Assembly: GCA_963778375.1 (NCBI GenBank)
Contig: CAVZTX010000008.1
Coordinates: 62,001-126,000 of the forward strand
Source of the DNA: CAVZTX01 sp963778375
Lineage (GTDB): Bacteria > Chloroflexota > Ktedonobacteria > Ktedonobacterales > Ktedonobacteraceae
Length of the DNA stretch: 64,000 nucleotides
Direction of reading: 5' to 3'
Shown: positions 1 through 9,012 of the stretch, piece by piece
Position numbering within the stretch: the stretch's first letter is position 1
How the letters are laid out: every line of letters begins with the position of its first letter
Notes under the pieces: generated by a model
Database searches by the model: none
The model's input: the letters and a program-made list of their open reading frames with translations, nothing else
What the model was told of the DNA's origin: nothing
Made by a program: the position numbers and the translations under genes

Positions 1-2057
1 AGCAGCAGTATGAAATAGAGAAACAGCGTGAAGAGCTGATGCGTCAGGTTACACAATATGAAGGATTGGTGAAGGAAGGCAAACGCCTGAACCAGCAGCG
101 CGCCAGCCTTCTTTCAGAGCAGGAAGTGATTTCTCAGCGTATTGCTAAGATCGAGCCGCTGCAACCCTTAGCCGCACTGTTGAACCAACGCGTTGAAACC
201 TTAGCGCAGTTGCAGGCGCGGGTAAATGAGCGCTCCTCCAAGAGGCAGCAGTTTGAGGAGAAACGCAAACAGTTGCAAGAAAAACGCGAGGAGCTTGAGC
301 AAACCGCTGGTCAGTTACGCAAAGCAGAGAACATCATTACTCAGATCGAAGAGCATCGTCAGGAAGCGGAAGCCTTACCTAACCTTCAAGAGCAGCTTGA
401 GCAACTTTCCGCACAGCACCATCGACTCGAAGGCAACATTGCAGGCTATAAGAAATCTCGTAAGCAATCAATAGGTGGACAATGTCCCCTACTTCAGGAA
501 ACCTGCCTCAACATTCAGCGAACGGGTCTTGCCAGCCTCGAATCCTATTTTGACAGATTGTTAGTTGATGAGCATGCACAGCTCGATGCTGTTGATCAAC
601 AGTTGCTCGAGGTAAATGAGCAAATCAACTCCGTCAAGAAATATGCAGATGCACTAAACAAACTCGGTCAATATATTGAGCGGCGTGATGGTCTGGTTGA
701 GCATTTGAAACGCCTAAATACGGATATTACACGGCTGGACCGCGAAGTGACTAGCCTGGGAGAAGACCTTGAGGCATTAAAGCAGGTGGATCAGGAGATT
801 GTGAAAGCGAAGGCTGAGCGTGAAGAAAGCGAACAGGCCGACCACCGAGTACGTGAACTGGAAGGCTTCCGCAAGCAAGTGCAGCAGTTACAGGCACAGG
901 TACAGCAGTGTGAAGCTGACCTGAATGAGCGCCGCGCACAGGCTAATGAACTGCGTGGGAGTGCTGACCAACTGTCACATGTTGAGCAAGAACTGAAAGC
1001 GCTCAACGATCCCCGCTCACGCAGTAAGGCCCAACAGGAAATCGTCAAACGAGAGCCTGCCTACCAGCAACAAATGCATGCTGAGCAGGAAAAGCTGCAA
1101 GACATCGAACGCCAATTGCATGTGTTAGAAGCAGAACTGATGGTATATGCCACCCTTGACATGCGCATCAGCGAGCAGGAATCTATTCGCCAGCAAAGCG
1201 AAGCCCGCTACCAGATCTATCTACAAAATGAGCAGATTGCCCGCCGTCTTCCCGAACGTGAGGAGGCCTTTCAGCAAGCCTTGCATAAGGCAGAACAAGC
1301 ACAGCAAATGCTCCGAAATGCGGAACAAGCATATAAGGAAGCAGAGATGGCTTTCAACGCAGAAGAACTTACCAACCTCGACGAGGAGATTCACCGGCTG
1401 CAAGACGAACTGACGAGACTGGCAGAATCAATGCGCAACCTTCAGAGTGACATGAATAAGATCGAGCAGCATATTGTGCAGGCTGAAGCACTTCTCGTCG
1501 AGCTAGAAGCAGCACGGCAGGAAAAACGTACGCTTGAGGAACTCCAAACAACAATGGAGCATTTCCGCAAGCTGATAAAAGAGGCTGGACCTCATGTGTT
1601 GAAAGCAATGCTGGCTGATATCTCGGCTGAGGCAAATCGCATCTTTGGTGAAATCATGGGTGATCGCGGTGCACAGCTTTCATGGCAAAATGAGTATGAA
1701 ATCGTCTTGCGCCGCCAGGGAGTCAATCGGACGTTTGCTCAGTTAAGCGGAGGAGAGCAAATGAGTGCTGCGCTCGCTGTACGTCTGGCATTGCTCAAAA
1801 AGCTGTCAACGCTCAATCTCGCCTTTTTCGACGAACCAACGCAAAATATGGATGAATTGCGCCGTATGAACCTTGCCGAGCAAATCCGCCGTGTGCGCGG
1901 CTTTGATCAACTGCTCGTTATCAGCCACGACGACACATTTGAGCAAGGTCTTGACAGCTTGATCCGCCTGCGCAAGGTGGATGGCGAGACACGCCATATG
2001 ATTGAAGATGAGGGAGCGGAAGTCGAACGAGAGCAGGTACGCGTCCATGCTTCATAA
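1..2057 (+). CDS. SbcC/Rad50/SMC-type ATPase, C-terminal part (5' end outside window)
   Basis: The reading frame is open to the left edge, so the N-terminal Walker A half is missing. What is visible is about 500 residues of heptad-rich, Gln/Glu/Arg-rich coiled coil followed by the C-terminal ABC head. The head carries the signature LSGGEQ (about nt 1744-1761), Walker B with D-loop AFFDEPTQNMDE (about nt 1821-1856) and an H-loop VISHDD. In the middle of the coil a C-x6-C motif (CPLLQETC, nt 483-506) sits where Rad50/SbcC has its CxxC zinc hook. The family holds DNA ends together with an Mre11/SbcD nuclease. The next gene encodes NurA and overlaps this one, which supports a DNA-end processing role. 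SbcC, Rad50 and generic SMC-like ATPase cannot be separated without the N-terminus. Confidence 0.85.
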   Translation, partial: QQYEIEKQREELMRQVTQYEGLVKEGKRLNQQRASLLSEQEVISQRIAKIEPLQPLAALLNQRVETLAQLQARVNERSSKRQQFEEKRKQLQEKREELEQTAGQLRKAENIITQIEEHRQEAEALPNLQEQLEQLSAQHHRLEGNIAGYKKSRKQSIGGQCPLLQETCLNIQRTGLASLESYFDRLLVDEHAQLDAVDQQLLEVNEQINSVKKYADALNKLGQYIERRDGLVEHLKRLNTDITRLDREVTSLGEDLEALKQVDQEIVKAKAEREESEQADHRVRELEGFRKQVQQLQAQVQQCEADLNERRAQANELRGSADQLSHVEQELKALNDPRSRSKAQQEIVKREPAYQQQMHAEQEKLQDIERQLHVLEAELMVYATLDMRISEQESIRQQSEARYQIYLQNEQIARRLPEREEAFQQALHKAEQAQQMLRNAEQAYKEAEMAFNAEELTNLDEEIHRLQDELTRLAESMRNLQSDMNKIEQHIVQAEALLVELEAARQEKRTLEELQTTMEHFRKLIKEAGPHVLKAMLADISAEANRIFGEIMGDRGAQLSWQNEYEIVLRRQGVNRTFAQLSGGEQMSAALAVRLALLKKLSTLNLAFFDEPTQNMDELRRMNLAEQIRRVRGFDQLLVISHDDTFEQGLDSLIRLRKVDGETRHMIEDEGAEVEREQVRVHAS

Positions 2058-3324
2058 AGGCAAACTCGCCACGGCGCTGAATTTCAAGCGCGGGCAGTTC
2101 ACGGCATACGATGGTTCATTCAGCGACCAACTGAAGGCATACCGTCACGCCCTCGAAACGCTTTACCAACAATATTCATCCGGCACGGATCTAGAGCATC
2201 TGCTCCCACCCGACGGTAGTGGTATGCCATCAGCCGGTGCACGTCCCAGTATTGAATTTGATCGCTGGCTCGTCAATGCTGCCGAGAACAGCTATTCCGG
2301 GCCTATTTTCCCCTTTGGGCGTGAGTTCGCCAATCACGAGCAGGCACGCCAATGGGCCGAATGCATCGAGGGTATAACCACGCTAGCCGTCGACGGCAGC
2401 CAATTGCAGCCCTGGCGTGATGCCTCAATTCCGGTAGCCCTGGTTCAGGTTGGTTTCTTCGCCAATCCCCATGTCCAGGGACAGCCATACACCAAAGATG
2501 TGCGTATTGAGGTACTTTCCCCCGATGAGATCATGGAAGAGTCCAGCAGCGAGCGTAAAGACCCCGACAGTTACCCTTACTCTGACATGCAGGTCACGCT
2601 GCGTCGCTATCTGCTGGAAATCGAGACTATTTGTAGCCAGATGGAGCAGTATAGCCGCACACGTTATGCTCATCGCACTGATACTCCGGCACACAGTCCC
2701 GTCGTCTTCTTCGACGGTTCGCTCGTCGTCTCCTTTGCTCTAACCATGCCCAGCCCTTACCGCGAACGTTATATCGATTCAGCCGTCTCCCTGTTACGAA
2801 CATCGGAGGAGCAGCGTGTGCCCCTCATCGGCTATATCGATACCAGCTATGCACGTGACATGATTACGATGCTGCGCCGCCTAGACGCCATGCAGCGCCA
2901 ACCCGTCCTACGCGAAACAAAAAGGATTCATGACGCACTCCTCTGGCATGGGCATCTACGCTGGGGTGATCGTACACCCGCCATGATTTGCGCCCGTGGT
3001 GACATCCTGGAGGGCTACGGAGACTATCGTGAAAGTGTAGCCTTCTGCTACTTGCAAACAACTTCCACACGCCCTCCAGCCCGTCTGGAATTTCCACGCT
3101 GGATGCTCGACGATGGCATCCTGGAGCCTGTCCTGGACGTGGTTCGTGCCGAGGTTATCGCAGGGCAAGGATATCCCTATGCAATCGAGACAGCCGATGC
3201 CGTTTCGGTGATTACGATGCAGGATCGTGCTGAGTTCTATGCGCAATTCCAGGAATTTATGGAGCGCCAGGGATTGAAGTTTACGTTCTCGACGAAGTCG
3301 GTGAGTAAGAGTAGGAGAAGGTGA
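2047..3324 (+). CDS. nurA: NurA family 5'-3' nuclease
   Basis: NurA is an RNase H-fold nuclease that resects DNA ends, in archaea together with HerA and Mre11-Rad50. The catalytic VDGSQ motif (the first metal-binding Asp) is followed by VALVQVGFF, and later strands show VVFFDGSLV, LIGYIDTS and the C-terminal YPYAIETADAVS, in the family order. The start at 2047 gives 425 residues and an 11-nt overlap with the SbcC-like gene. An in-frame ATG at 2002 lies deeper inside that gene and would add 15 low-complexity residues, so it is less likely. The overlap implies translational coupling. No HerA gene is visible in the window, so the partner may be the Rad50-like protein. Confidence 0.87.
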   Translation: MLHKGKLATALNFKRGQFTAYDGSFSDQLKAYRHALETLYQQYSSGTDLEHLLPPDGSGMPSAGARPSIEFDRWLVNAAENSYSGPIFPFGREFANHEQARQWAECIEGITTLAVDGSQLQPWRDASIPVALVQVGFFANPHVQGQPYTKDVRIEVLSPDEIMEESSSERKDPDSYPYSDMQVTLRRYLLEIETICSQMEQYSRTRYAHRTDTPAHSPVVFFDGSLVVSFALTMPSPYRERYIDSAVSLLRTSEEQRVPLIGYIDTSYARDMITMLRRLDAMQRQPVLRETKRIHDALLWHGHLRWGDRTPAMICARGDILEGYGDYRESVAFCYLQTTSTRPPARLEFPRWMLDDGILEPVLDVVRAEVIAGQGYPYAIETADAVSVITMQDRAEFYAQFQEFMERQGLKFTFSTKSVSKSRRR

Positions 3325-3388
3325 TTGTGATATACTTATCCCCAGATAATTCTTACGTAACCCTTTGTTTTTATCCTAGAGAGAATTT

Positions 3389-4069
3389 ATGTCTCGTTCA
3401 ACCCAATGTACCCTCACCTGTCCCTGCGGACAAGTGTTTACAAGCCCAATTTATGAATATGTCAACGTTGCGAAAGATCCGCAGCTACAATATACCGTCC
3501 TAGCAGGACTGCTGAACGTATCTACCTGCCCATCTTGTGGGCGTCGCGCAGCTATCTCGCGACCATTCATCTACTCCGACCCGGCTCATAACCTGCTAGC
3601 TTATGTTCATCCACGTAACGATGCACCCGAAGAGGCACGCCTGCTTATTCTCGAAAAGCTACGCAATGTCTACATGAGCGTCGCAGGTGAGAATGAAGAA
3701 CAGGCTGACTTCCACACGAATGGCATGAATGGTAATGGTAATGGCAGACTGACGGCAACTTCAGACATCTATTCGGCAGAAGAGTCAGAGATACCGCCGC
3801 TACAAGTCATCTTTGGATTAGATCAACTGAACGAAGTTATCAACGCCGTATTGAGCCAGGATGAGCGCCTTGGAAAGTTGGCATTAAATACACGCAGCCG
3901 CAATGATGCAGAACGCGGGCAGATGCTGGACATTTCACGTAAGCTAGCTCAGGAGATGCAATGCCAGGTGGAAGTGGAAGATCTACCCGATGAGTATACC
4001 GTCTGGCTGTATGGTTCTCGCCGCCAGATTGGAGCGCTTATGCGAGAACTCGCCGCACGAGATAGGTAG
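3389..4069 (+). CDS. CpXC domain protein
   Basis: This 226-residue protein opens with a CpXC zinc-binding domain. Two Cys pairs are visible, TCPCG near residue 10 and TCPSCGRRA near residue 47, followed by the RPFIYSDP and LLAYVHP strands typical of the family. A Gly/Asn-rich linker (about residues 105-120) leads to a roughly 90-residue C-terminal domain that I do not recognise. CpXC proteins have no settled function; zinc binding is inferred from the cysteines. It follows nurA by 64 nt and precedes moaB by 5 nt, so it is probably co-transcribed with both. Confidence 0.75.
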   Translation: MSRSTQCTLTCPCGQVFTSPIYEYVNVAKDPQLQYTVLAGLLNVSTCPSCGRRAAISRPFIYSDPAHNLLAYVHPRNDAPEEARLLILEKLRNVYMSVAGENEEQADFHTNGMNGNGNGRLTATSDIYSAEESEIPPLQVIFGLDQLNEVINAVLSQDERLGKLALNTRSRNDAERGQMLDISRKLAQEMQCQVEVEDLPDEYTVWLYGSRRQIGALMRELAARDR

Positions 4070-4074
4070 GCGCA

Positions 4075-4560
4075 ATGATTACGATTGGAGTGCTCACGAT
4101 CAGCGATAGCGGTGCCAAGGGCGTACGGGAAGATACCAGCGGCGAAAACATTCGCGCTATTGTCACCCAACTGCCTGATGCAGTTATCGAAGCGGGTGCG
4201 ATCATTCCCGATGAACGCGAGTTAATAGAGGCCACCCTATGCGAGTGGAGCGATGCAAAGCAGCTTAACCTCATTCTCACCACAGGTGGGACAGGTCTGG
4301 CTCCGCGAGATGTCACACCAGAAGCGACCCGGGCGGTAATCGACCGTGAAGCTCCTGGGATTGCAGAAGCAATGCGCGCTATCAGCCTTCAACACACTCC
4401 CTTTGGCATGCTCTCACGTGGAGTCGTCGGAACACGTGGACGCACACTCATCATCAATCTTCCTGGTAGTCCCAAAGCGGTGAAGGAATGCCTGGAATAT
4501 ATCCTGCCCGTTTTGCCACATGCTGTTAATCTACTGACCGAGGGACCTCGAGAGCACTAG
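4075..4560 (+). CDS. moaB: Molybdenum cofactor biosynthesis protein, MoaB/Mog family
   Basis: The 161-residue protein covers a whole MoCF-binding domain. It begins with IGVLTISDS and contains the pterin-binding signature TTGGTGLAPRDVTPEAT (about residues 69-85) and the late SRGVVGTRG and LPGSPKAVKE motifs. Members adenylate molybdopterin before molybdate insertion (Mog) or are related proteins of unclear activity (MoaB); length alone does not decide between them. It lies 5 nt after the CpXC gene and 3 nt before a WD40 gene. No other Moco gene is in the window. Confidence 0.88.
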   Translation: MITIGVLTISDSGAKGVREDTSGENIRAIVTQLPDAVIEAGAIIPDERELIEATLCEWSDAKQLNLILTTGGTGLAPRDVTPEATRAVIDREAPGIAEAMRAISLQHTPFGMLSRGVVGTRGRTLIINLPGSPKAVKECLEYILPVLPHAVNLLTEGPREH

Positions 4561-4563
4561 TCC

Positions 4564-5475
4564 ATGCCAATTGAAATCTCTAGCTTCACCTATCATGGCC
4601 ATAGCGACAAGGTGTTCGCTGTGGCATGGTCACCTGATAGCATTTATCTGGCTTCCGCCTCACGCGATAATACCGTACAGGTCTGGAACGCTGCCACAGG
4701 TGAAGTTAGAACTACTTATCGTGGTCATACAAACTGCCTGCTTTGCGTGGCATGGTCACCGGATGGCAGGCTCATCGCCTCTGGAGACACCGATGGAGTC
4801 GTGCACGTTTGGGAAGCTCTAACCGGTAGCACCATTATTACATATTGTGGCCACATCCGCTTTGTGCGCAGCATAGCATGGTCACCAGATGGGAAATATA
4901 TCGCCTCTGGAGGCGACTATGGCGATAGCACAGCACAGGTTTGGGAGGCGACTACTGGCAACAATAGTTATATCCACAGGAATCAGTATCGAGTATTTGC
5001 TGTGGCATGGTCGCCAGATGGTCAGCGTATAGCCTCGGCCAGCTTTGATGCCAATGTACAAATATGGGATGCCTTAACTGGGAACAACGTCTTCGTTTAT
5101 CGAGGTCATTCTGGCCCGATTTATGCAACGGCATGGTCATCCGATGGCACTTATATTGCCTCGGCAGGACAGGATACGACGGTACATGTCTGGAATGCTA
5201 CGACGAAGAATACAGCCCTTACGTACAAAGGTCATACGGATGCAGTGAAAGCTCTGGCATGGTCACCTGAAAGTAGGTACATCGTCTCTGGTGGAGATGA
5301 TGTGACGGTGCAGATCTGGAACGCTTTGACGGGAATCTCTTTCTTTGTCGATGAGAATTACACCAGTTGGATACGTAGCGTAGCATGGTCGCCCGACGGT
5401 AGGAGTATTGCCGTAGCGAGTAACGAGATCGTGAAGGTTACGTGTCTTCCTTCAGTCCCTTCTTTAGTTCCTTGA
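4564..5475 (+). CDS. WD40 repeat protein (seven-repeat propeller)
   Basis: The 303-residue protein consists almost wholly of about seven WD40 repeats of roughly 42 residues. Each has a GH dipeptide, a conserved AWSPDG core and a VWNA/VWEA end. There is no signal peptide or enzymatic domain, so it is probably a cytosolic scaffold for protein interaction; its partner is unknown. It follows moaB by 3 nt. Its 3' end overlaps the 3' end of the convergent dnaJ-like gene by 38 nt, and its last repeat lacks the usual terminal WD, so the C-terminus may have been reshaped by that overlap. The near-identical AWSPDG blocks suggest recent repeat expansion. Confidence 0.85.
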   Translation: MPIEISSFTYHGHSDKVFAVAWSPDSIYLASASRDNTVQVWNAATGEVRTTYRGHTNCLLCVAWSPDGRLIASGDTDGVVHVWEALTGSTIITYCGHIRFVRSIAWSPDGKYIASGGDYGDSTAQVWEATTGNNSYIHRNQYRVFAVAWSPDGQRIASASFDANVQIWDALTGNNVFVYRGHSGPIYATAWSSDGTYIASAGQDTTVHVWNATTKNTALTYKGHTDAVKALAWSPESRYIVSGGDDVTVQIWNALTGISFFVDENYTSWIRSVAWSPDGRSIAVASNEIVKVTCLPSVPSLVP

Positions 5476-5779
5476 CAAAGCCAAAGACTCCTTGCACCCA
5501 GGTCATCTCGGCCTCGCGTTTTTTTTGCTCCTGTCGGCGACGTAGAGCTGCCTGAACAACTGCACGCTGCTCTTCTTCGAGGCGCTGAGAGTCATATCGA
5601 GCACGCTTTTCGGGATCACGTAGCACCTCGTAGGCTTCATTGAGACGTTTAATATGGCTATCTCGCGCTTGCTGATTAAGGTCGGGATGGTGCAAACGCG
5701 CAAGACGACGGTAGGAGCGTTTAATTTCGGTCGTCGTTGCTTTGGGCGAAACTTCGAGCAGTGTATAATAATCTGGCAT
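5438..5779 (-). CDS. Short J-domain (DnaJ-like) protein
   Basis: The 113-residue protein has a J domain at residues 1-65 with the HPD motif (LHHPDLNQ) that stimulates Hsp70 ATPase, and the closing KRARYD. It lacks the Gly/Phe region, zinc fingers and substrate-binding domains of full DnaJ. A charged helix (RRRQEQKKREAE) and a short amphipathic tail follow. It is therefore a type III J protein that probably directs DnaK to a specific client. Its ATG overlaps the dut stop codon as TAATG, so it is translationally coupled to dut. Confidence 0.85.
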   Translation of the reverse strand: MPDYYTLLEVSPKATTTEIKRSYRRLARLHHPDLNQQARDSHIKRLNEAYEVLRDPEKRARYDSQRLEEEQRAVVQAALRRRQEQKKREAEMTWVQGVFGFVKELKKGLKEDT

Positions 5780-6228
5780 TAAGCACCTGTACTTCCAAAT
5801 CCACCTCGTCCCTTGCCCATGTCATCAACTTCATCCCAGGCCATGCGCATAATTGGCACAAATATGCCTTGAGCAATGCGTTCGCCGCGCTTCACCATAA
5901 CAGCCTCTTCACGAAAATTGTAGACCAGCACCATCAGTTCATCACCTTCTCCACAGTAATCTTGATCGATCACGCCCACACCATTAGGGATGAGAAGTCC
6001 TTTGCGACGTGGAGTACTGCTGCGCATCGTCAATAGCAACATGTATCCAGGCGGCGTTCGTACAATCACATTGCTTGGAACGAGTCCCAGGGTGCGTGGC
6101 GCAATCTCAGTATCTTCGCGGCAAAGCAGGTCAAAACCCACTGAACCGTCCGTAGCATAGGTAGGCAGTGGTAGGTCTGTATCAATACGTTTGATAGTAA
6201 CTTGCAAGAGTTCAGAGGGCTTGTCCAT
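5779..6228 (-). CDS. dut: dUTP diphosphatase
   Basis: dUTPase hydrolyses dUTP to dUMP and pyrophosphate, keeping uracil out of DNA and feeding dTMP synthesis. The five motifs of the trimeric family are present in order: VGFDLL, MRSSTPRR, GVIDQDYCGE, RIAQ and the C-terminal RGGFGSTG. I place the start at ATG 6228 (MDKPSELLQ), giving 149 residues. A TTG at 6264 would add 12 residues with no ribosome site and run closer to the divergent gene. A dnaJ-like gene follows directly by a TAATG overlap. Confidence 0.9.
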   Translation of the reverse strand: MDKPSELLQVTIKRIDTDLPLPTYATDGSVGFDLLCREDTEIAPRTLGLVPSNVIVRTPPGYMLLLTMRSSTPRRKGLLIPNGVGVIDQDYCGEGDELMVLVYNFREEAVMVKRGERIAQGIFVPIMRMAWDEVDDMGKGRGGFGSTGA

Positions 6229-6289
6229 ATCTGTTATTCTAGAGGAGAGTTCGTATAACGTCAAGAGACAAGCAGAGGAGTTTTATCTG

Positions 6290-6712
6290 TTGAGTACGCG
6301 TGTAAAGTTGATCCTGATGGGTGTGCTTTTATGCCTTGCGGTCATTGGTGCCGTTATTGCCACAATAGCCACCGTTCAGGCTTTCCAGCGCTTTCAACAA
6401 ACTCGTCAACTGATCCTGGCGGGTGATGTACGGGCTATTCAACCTTGGATGACGATCCACCACATTTCCATCGTCTATCACGTACCTGAAAACTACCTCT
6501 ATCAGAACCTGAAGATTCCCAGGTCTCCCACAGAAAGACTATCGCTCACGCTACTGGCAGGCCGCTACCATCAACCTGTGAATGAACTCATTCATGAGGT
6601 CCAGGTTGCTATTCTGGATTATCGCAGGCAGCATCCCAGACAGGGACTTCACCCTCCACCTCTCAACTACCGAACTGTCAGCCTTTTTATTGCAGGAAGG
6701 GAGAACGGGTGA
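6290..6712 (+). CDS. Small membrane-anchored protein of unknown function
   Basis: From TTG 6290, preceded by GAGGAG about 9 nt upstream, the product is 140 residues. It has one N-terminal transmembrane helix (about residues 5-30, ILMGVLLCLAVIGAVIATIA) and a roughly 110-residue soluble part with several Tyr/His/Arg-rich stretches. An upstream ATG at 6191 in the same frame would extend into the divergent dut gene and is rejected. I do not recognise the soluble domain. Its stop overlaps the GTG of the DedA gene (GTGA), so the two are co-translated and may act at the membrane together. Confidence 0.7.
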   Translation: MSTRVKLILMGVLLCLAVIGAVIATIATVQAFQRFQQTRQLILAGDVRAIQPWMTIHHISIVYHVPENYLYQNLKIPRSPTERLSLTLLAGRYHQPVNELIHEVQVAILDYRRQHPRQGLHPPPLNYRTVSLFIAGRENG

Positions 6713-7428
6713 GTACATTCCTTCCTGCTCTACTCAACTTATTGCAGCAATATGGCTATCCTGTGCTGTGGGTCGCAGTATTCGTAGGAGCGATTGGCAT
6801 ACCACTTCCAATTAGTCTAACACTGCTTGCTATGGGCGCATTCGCTGCACTTGGCGACTTTAATATCGTGTTGTTGGTCATACTCGCTCTCATGGCATCC
6901 GTTTGTGGCGATAACGTCGGCTATTTCATTGGAAGGCGCTGGGGCAGTAAACTGTTGAATTGGCTGGCTCATCCGAAAAGGCAGCGTTTTATCTCACCGC
7001 ATACAGTTGAACGCTCTCGTGCATACTTCAATCGACGCGGAGGATGGGCGGTGTTTCTCACTCGCTTCCTCTTCACTGCCTTAGGCAGCGTCACCAATTT
7101 GCTTGCGGGAATAGAACTCTTGCCATATCGTCACTTTCTATTCGCCGATGTTCCAGGCGAGGCGCTTGGAGTAACTATTCCGCTTTCGCTCGGCTTCATT
7201 TTCGCCGCAAGTTGGGAGGCTGTAGGCGATATTGTTGGCACAATTTCCTTGCTGGCCCTGGCACTATTAGTCGTCATTTTCTTGATCTATCGCCTCGTAA
7301 AGATGACGAAGGGTCCAAAAGCGACAGAAAGCCATCCAGAAAATGAGCTTGTAAGAGTCCAGAAGAATGCTCCTGGCAAGGCAGATATCACGAGTAATAC
7401 AACAACTTCGGACCAGTTGCCACTTTAA
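6709..7428 (+). CDS. DedA (SNARE-associated/VTT) family membrane protein
   Basis: The 239-residue protein has five or six hydrophobic helices and the VTT/DedA hallmarks. These are an N-terminal GIPLPISLTLLAMGAFAALG helix, then GDNVGYFIGRRWG, and the FLTRFLF...LAG motif with the conserved Arg in the re-entrant region. DedA proteins are thought to flip polyprenyl-phosphate or phospholipid and support envelope integrity; the substrate here is unknown. The hydrophilic C-terminal 45 residues are Lys/Thr-rich and probably cytosolic. It starts with GTG overlapping the preceding stop. Confidence 0.85.
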   Translation: MSTFLPALLNLLQQYGYPVLWVAVFVGAIGIPLPISLTLLAMGAFAALGDFNIVLLVILALMASVCGDNVGYFIGRRWGSKLLNWLAHPKRQRFISPHTVERSRAYFNRRGGWAVFLTRFLFTALGSVTNLLAGIELLPYRHFLFADVPGEALGVTIPLSLGFIFAASWEAVGDIVGTISLLALALLVVIFLIYRLVKMTKGPKATESHPENELVRVQKNAPGKADITSNTTTSDQLPL

Positions 7429-7734
7429 GCAACTTCAATCGTAATAAACATATGAACAATTTTAAGGTTTCTTCATAAATAGGGCCTGTAGGGACTAGAA
7501 CGAAAGGGTGCCTTTGCGTTATAATTAAGAGTGATGTAAGGAATTTTTCTTGGCCTTGATTTGTTTTGTATTACAGGATACGAAATAGTGTGTGTCTGTA
7601 ACTTCCTTCATCCCACTCGGTATTCGGACATGGTGTCACGATCAAAGGACTGCTTTCCCTGAGTGTAGGACCGAACCGACGGAAGATACCGTTATCTTGC
7701 TGCTTAAGATACTACTTTTCATGGAGGGCGCAAA
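7429..7734 (+). promoter_or_regulatory. Upstream region of the sigma factor gene
   Basis: This 306-nt gap holds no gene I can support. A perfect TATAAT lies at 7520-7525, but the best-placed -35 is poor, so the promoter assignment is tentative. If it is used, the transcript would have a leader of about 200 nt before the GGAGGG ribosome site at about 7723. The leader has GC-rich patches (7635-7700) that could fold, but I see no terminator or known riboswitch. Confidence 0.35.
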
Positions 7735-8961
7735 ATGCTTGAACTAGAGCGTGCCATGACAGGAGCAACGCTTACCCTGGATCATACTAAAGAAACAACT
7801 ACCGATCTTGATAAGCAATACGACGACATTGTCGGGCGATTGCTCACCAACGATCGTGAATATATAAATGCTGATGACGTAGAGGGACCTGGCAAAGATG
7901 AGCAGGAGCTAGATGAGGACCTCACGGTTTTGGAGCCAGCACCTCTTGAGTTGGAAGAAATGTCTGATATGCATGAAGACCTGACTCAACTACCAAGCTC
8001 GCCTGAACTGGAGGCTGCCTCAATCCTCATTTTGCCTGCACTGGCTGCTGAGGATGCACCACCTGCTCGGCGTCCAACAGCGATGCGTCGCCGCCGCTCA
8101 GAAGACTCGGATGAAAATGCCGTGAATTCTACTGATGCAGGCGAATCAGATGCGGTGATGACCTATCTTCGTGAAATTGGCCGTGTACCGATGATCACGC
8201 ATGAGCGTGAAATCGAGCTGGCCAAACGCATTGAAATGGGTGATCGTGAAGCCAGAAAACAGTTTGTTCTGGCAAACCTTCGCTTGGTCGTAAGCATCGC
8301 CAAACGTTATGTTGGGCGCGGCCTGACACTCCTGGACCTGATTCAGGAGGGAAATATCGGGCTTATTCGCGCCGTTCAGCGCTATGACTGGCGTCGTGGA
8401 CACCGTTTCTCTACCCACGCAACGTGGTGGATTCGTCAGGCGATTAGCCGCGCAGTTGCCGACAAGGGGCGAACAATTCGTCTCCCCGTCTACGTCAATA
8501 CCGCGCTTAATCGCATTCGTCGTGAGCGGCAACGCCTCTTGCAGGAACTGGGCCGCGAGCCAACGGAGCAGGAACTGGCTGACGCAACCGGCTTAGATCC
8601 TATTCGCATGGTCGAATTGCAGGCAGCCCCTGGCGCACCTGTCTCTCTAGAATTGCCGGTTGGCGAGGATGAAGAGCAGGAACTGGGCGACGTGCTTGCA
8701 GATACCGAATCGGCCTCGCCCGAGGATATTGCCACAACCCAGACACTCAAAGACGAAGTACAGCGCGTGCTCGAGTCAGTGCTCACACCACGGGAGCGAC
8801 TCGTCTTGCAACTGCGCTTCGGTTTAGGTAATAGCCAGGCTCATCCACTCGAACAAGTGGGACGCGAACTGGGCATCACGCGAGAGCGTGTCCGCCAGAT
8901 CGAAGCGGGAGCCTTGGCAAAACTACGTCAACCTCCTGTATTAGAGCGACTCCGTAGTTAA
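7735..8961 (+). CDS. sigA: RNA polymerase sigma factor, sigma-70 group 1/2
   Basis: The 408-residue protein starts with a roughly 130-residue acidic, low-complexity region in place of a classic region 1.1. Then come region 1.2 (DAVMTYLREIGRVPMITHEREIELA), region 2 with the core-binding and -10 helices (LLDLIQEGNIGLIRAVQRYDW, HRFSTHATWWIRQAI), region 3 and region 4.2 (LGITRERVRQIEAGALAKLRQ). It directs RNA polymerase to -35/-10 promoters. The length and complete regions fit the housekeeping factor or a close group 2 paralogue; I favour the former because consensus promoters occur in this window. GGAGGG sits 6 nt before the ATG. A strong terminator follows. Confidence 0.88.
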   Translation: MLELERAMTGATLTLDHTKETTTDLDKQYDDIVGRLLTNDREYINADDVEGPGKDEQELDEDLTVLEPAPLELEEMSDMHEDLTQLPSSPELEAASILILPALAAEDAPPARRPTAMRRRRSEDSDENAVNSTDAGESDAVMTYLREIGRVPMITHEREIELAKRIEMGDREARKQFVLANLRLVVSIAKRYVGRGLTLLDLIQEGNIGLIRAVQRYDWRRGHRFSTHATWWIRQAISRAVADKGRTIRLPVYVNTALNRIRRERQRLLQELGREPTEQELADATGLDPIRMVELQAAPGAPVSLELPVGEDEEQELGDVLADTESASPEDIATTQTLKDEVQRVLESVLTPRERLVLQLRFGLGNSQAHPLEQVGRELGITRERVRQIEAGALAKLRQPPVLERLRS

Positions 8962-8970
8962 ACACTCAAT

Positions 8971-9007
8971 AAAAAAACCTGGCACCATTAGCGATGCCAG
9001 GTTTTTT
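8971..9007. terminator. Bidirectional intrinsic terminator between sigA and relA-like gene
   Basis: The arms ACCTGGCA and TGCCAGGT enclose a 10-nt loop and are flanked by A7 on the left and T6 on the right. The hairpin with a U-tract therefore works in both directions. It separates the convergent sigma factor and relA-like genes. Confidence 0.92.
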
Positions 9008-9012
9008 GCACT

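Noticed and set aside
6191..6289. N-terminal extension of the small membrane protein to ATG 6191
   Set aside because: The extension lies inside the divergent dut gene and has no ribosome site; TTG 6290 follows GAGGAG.
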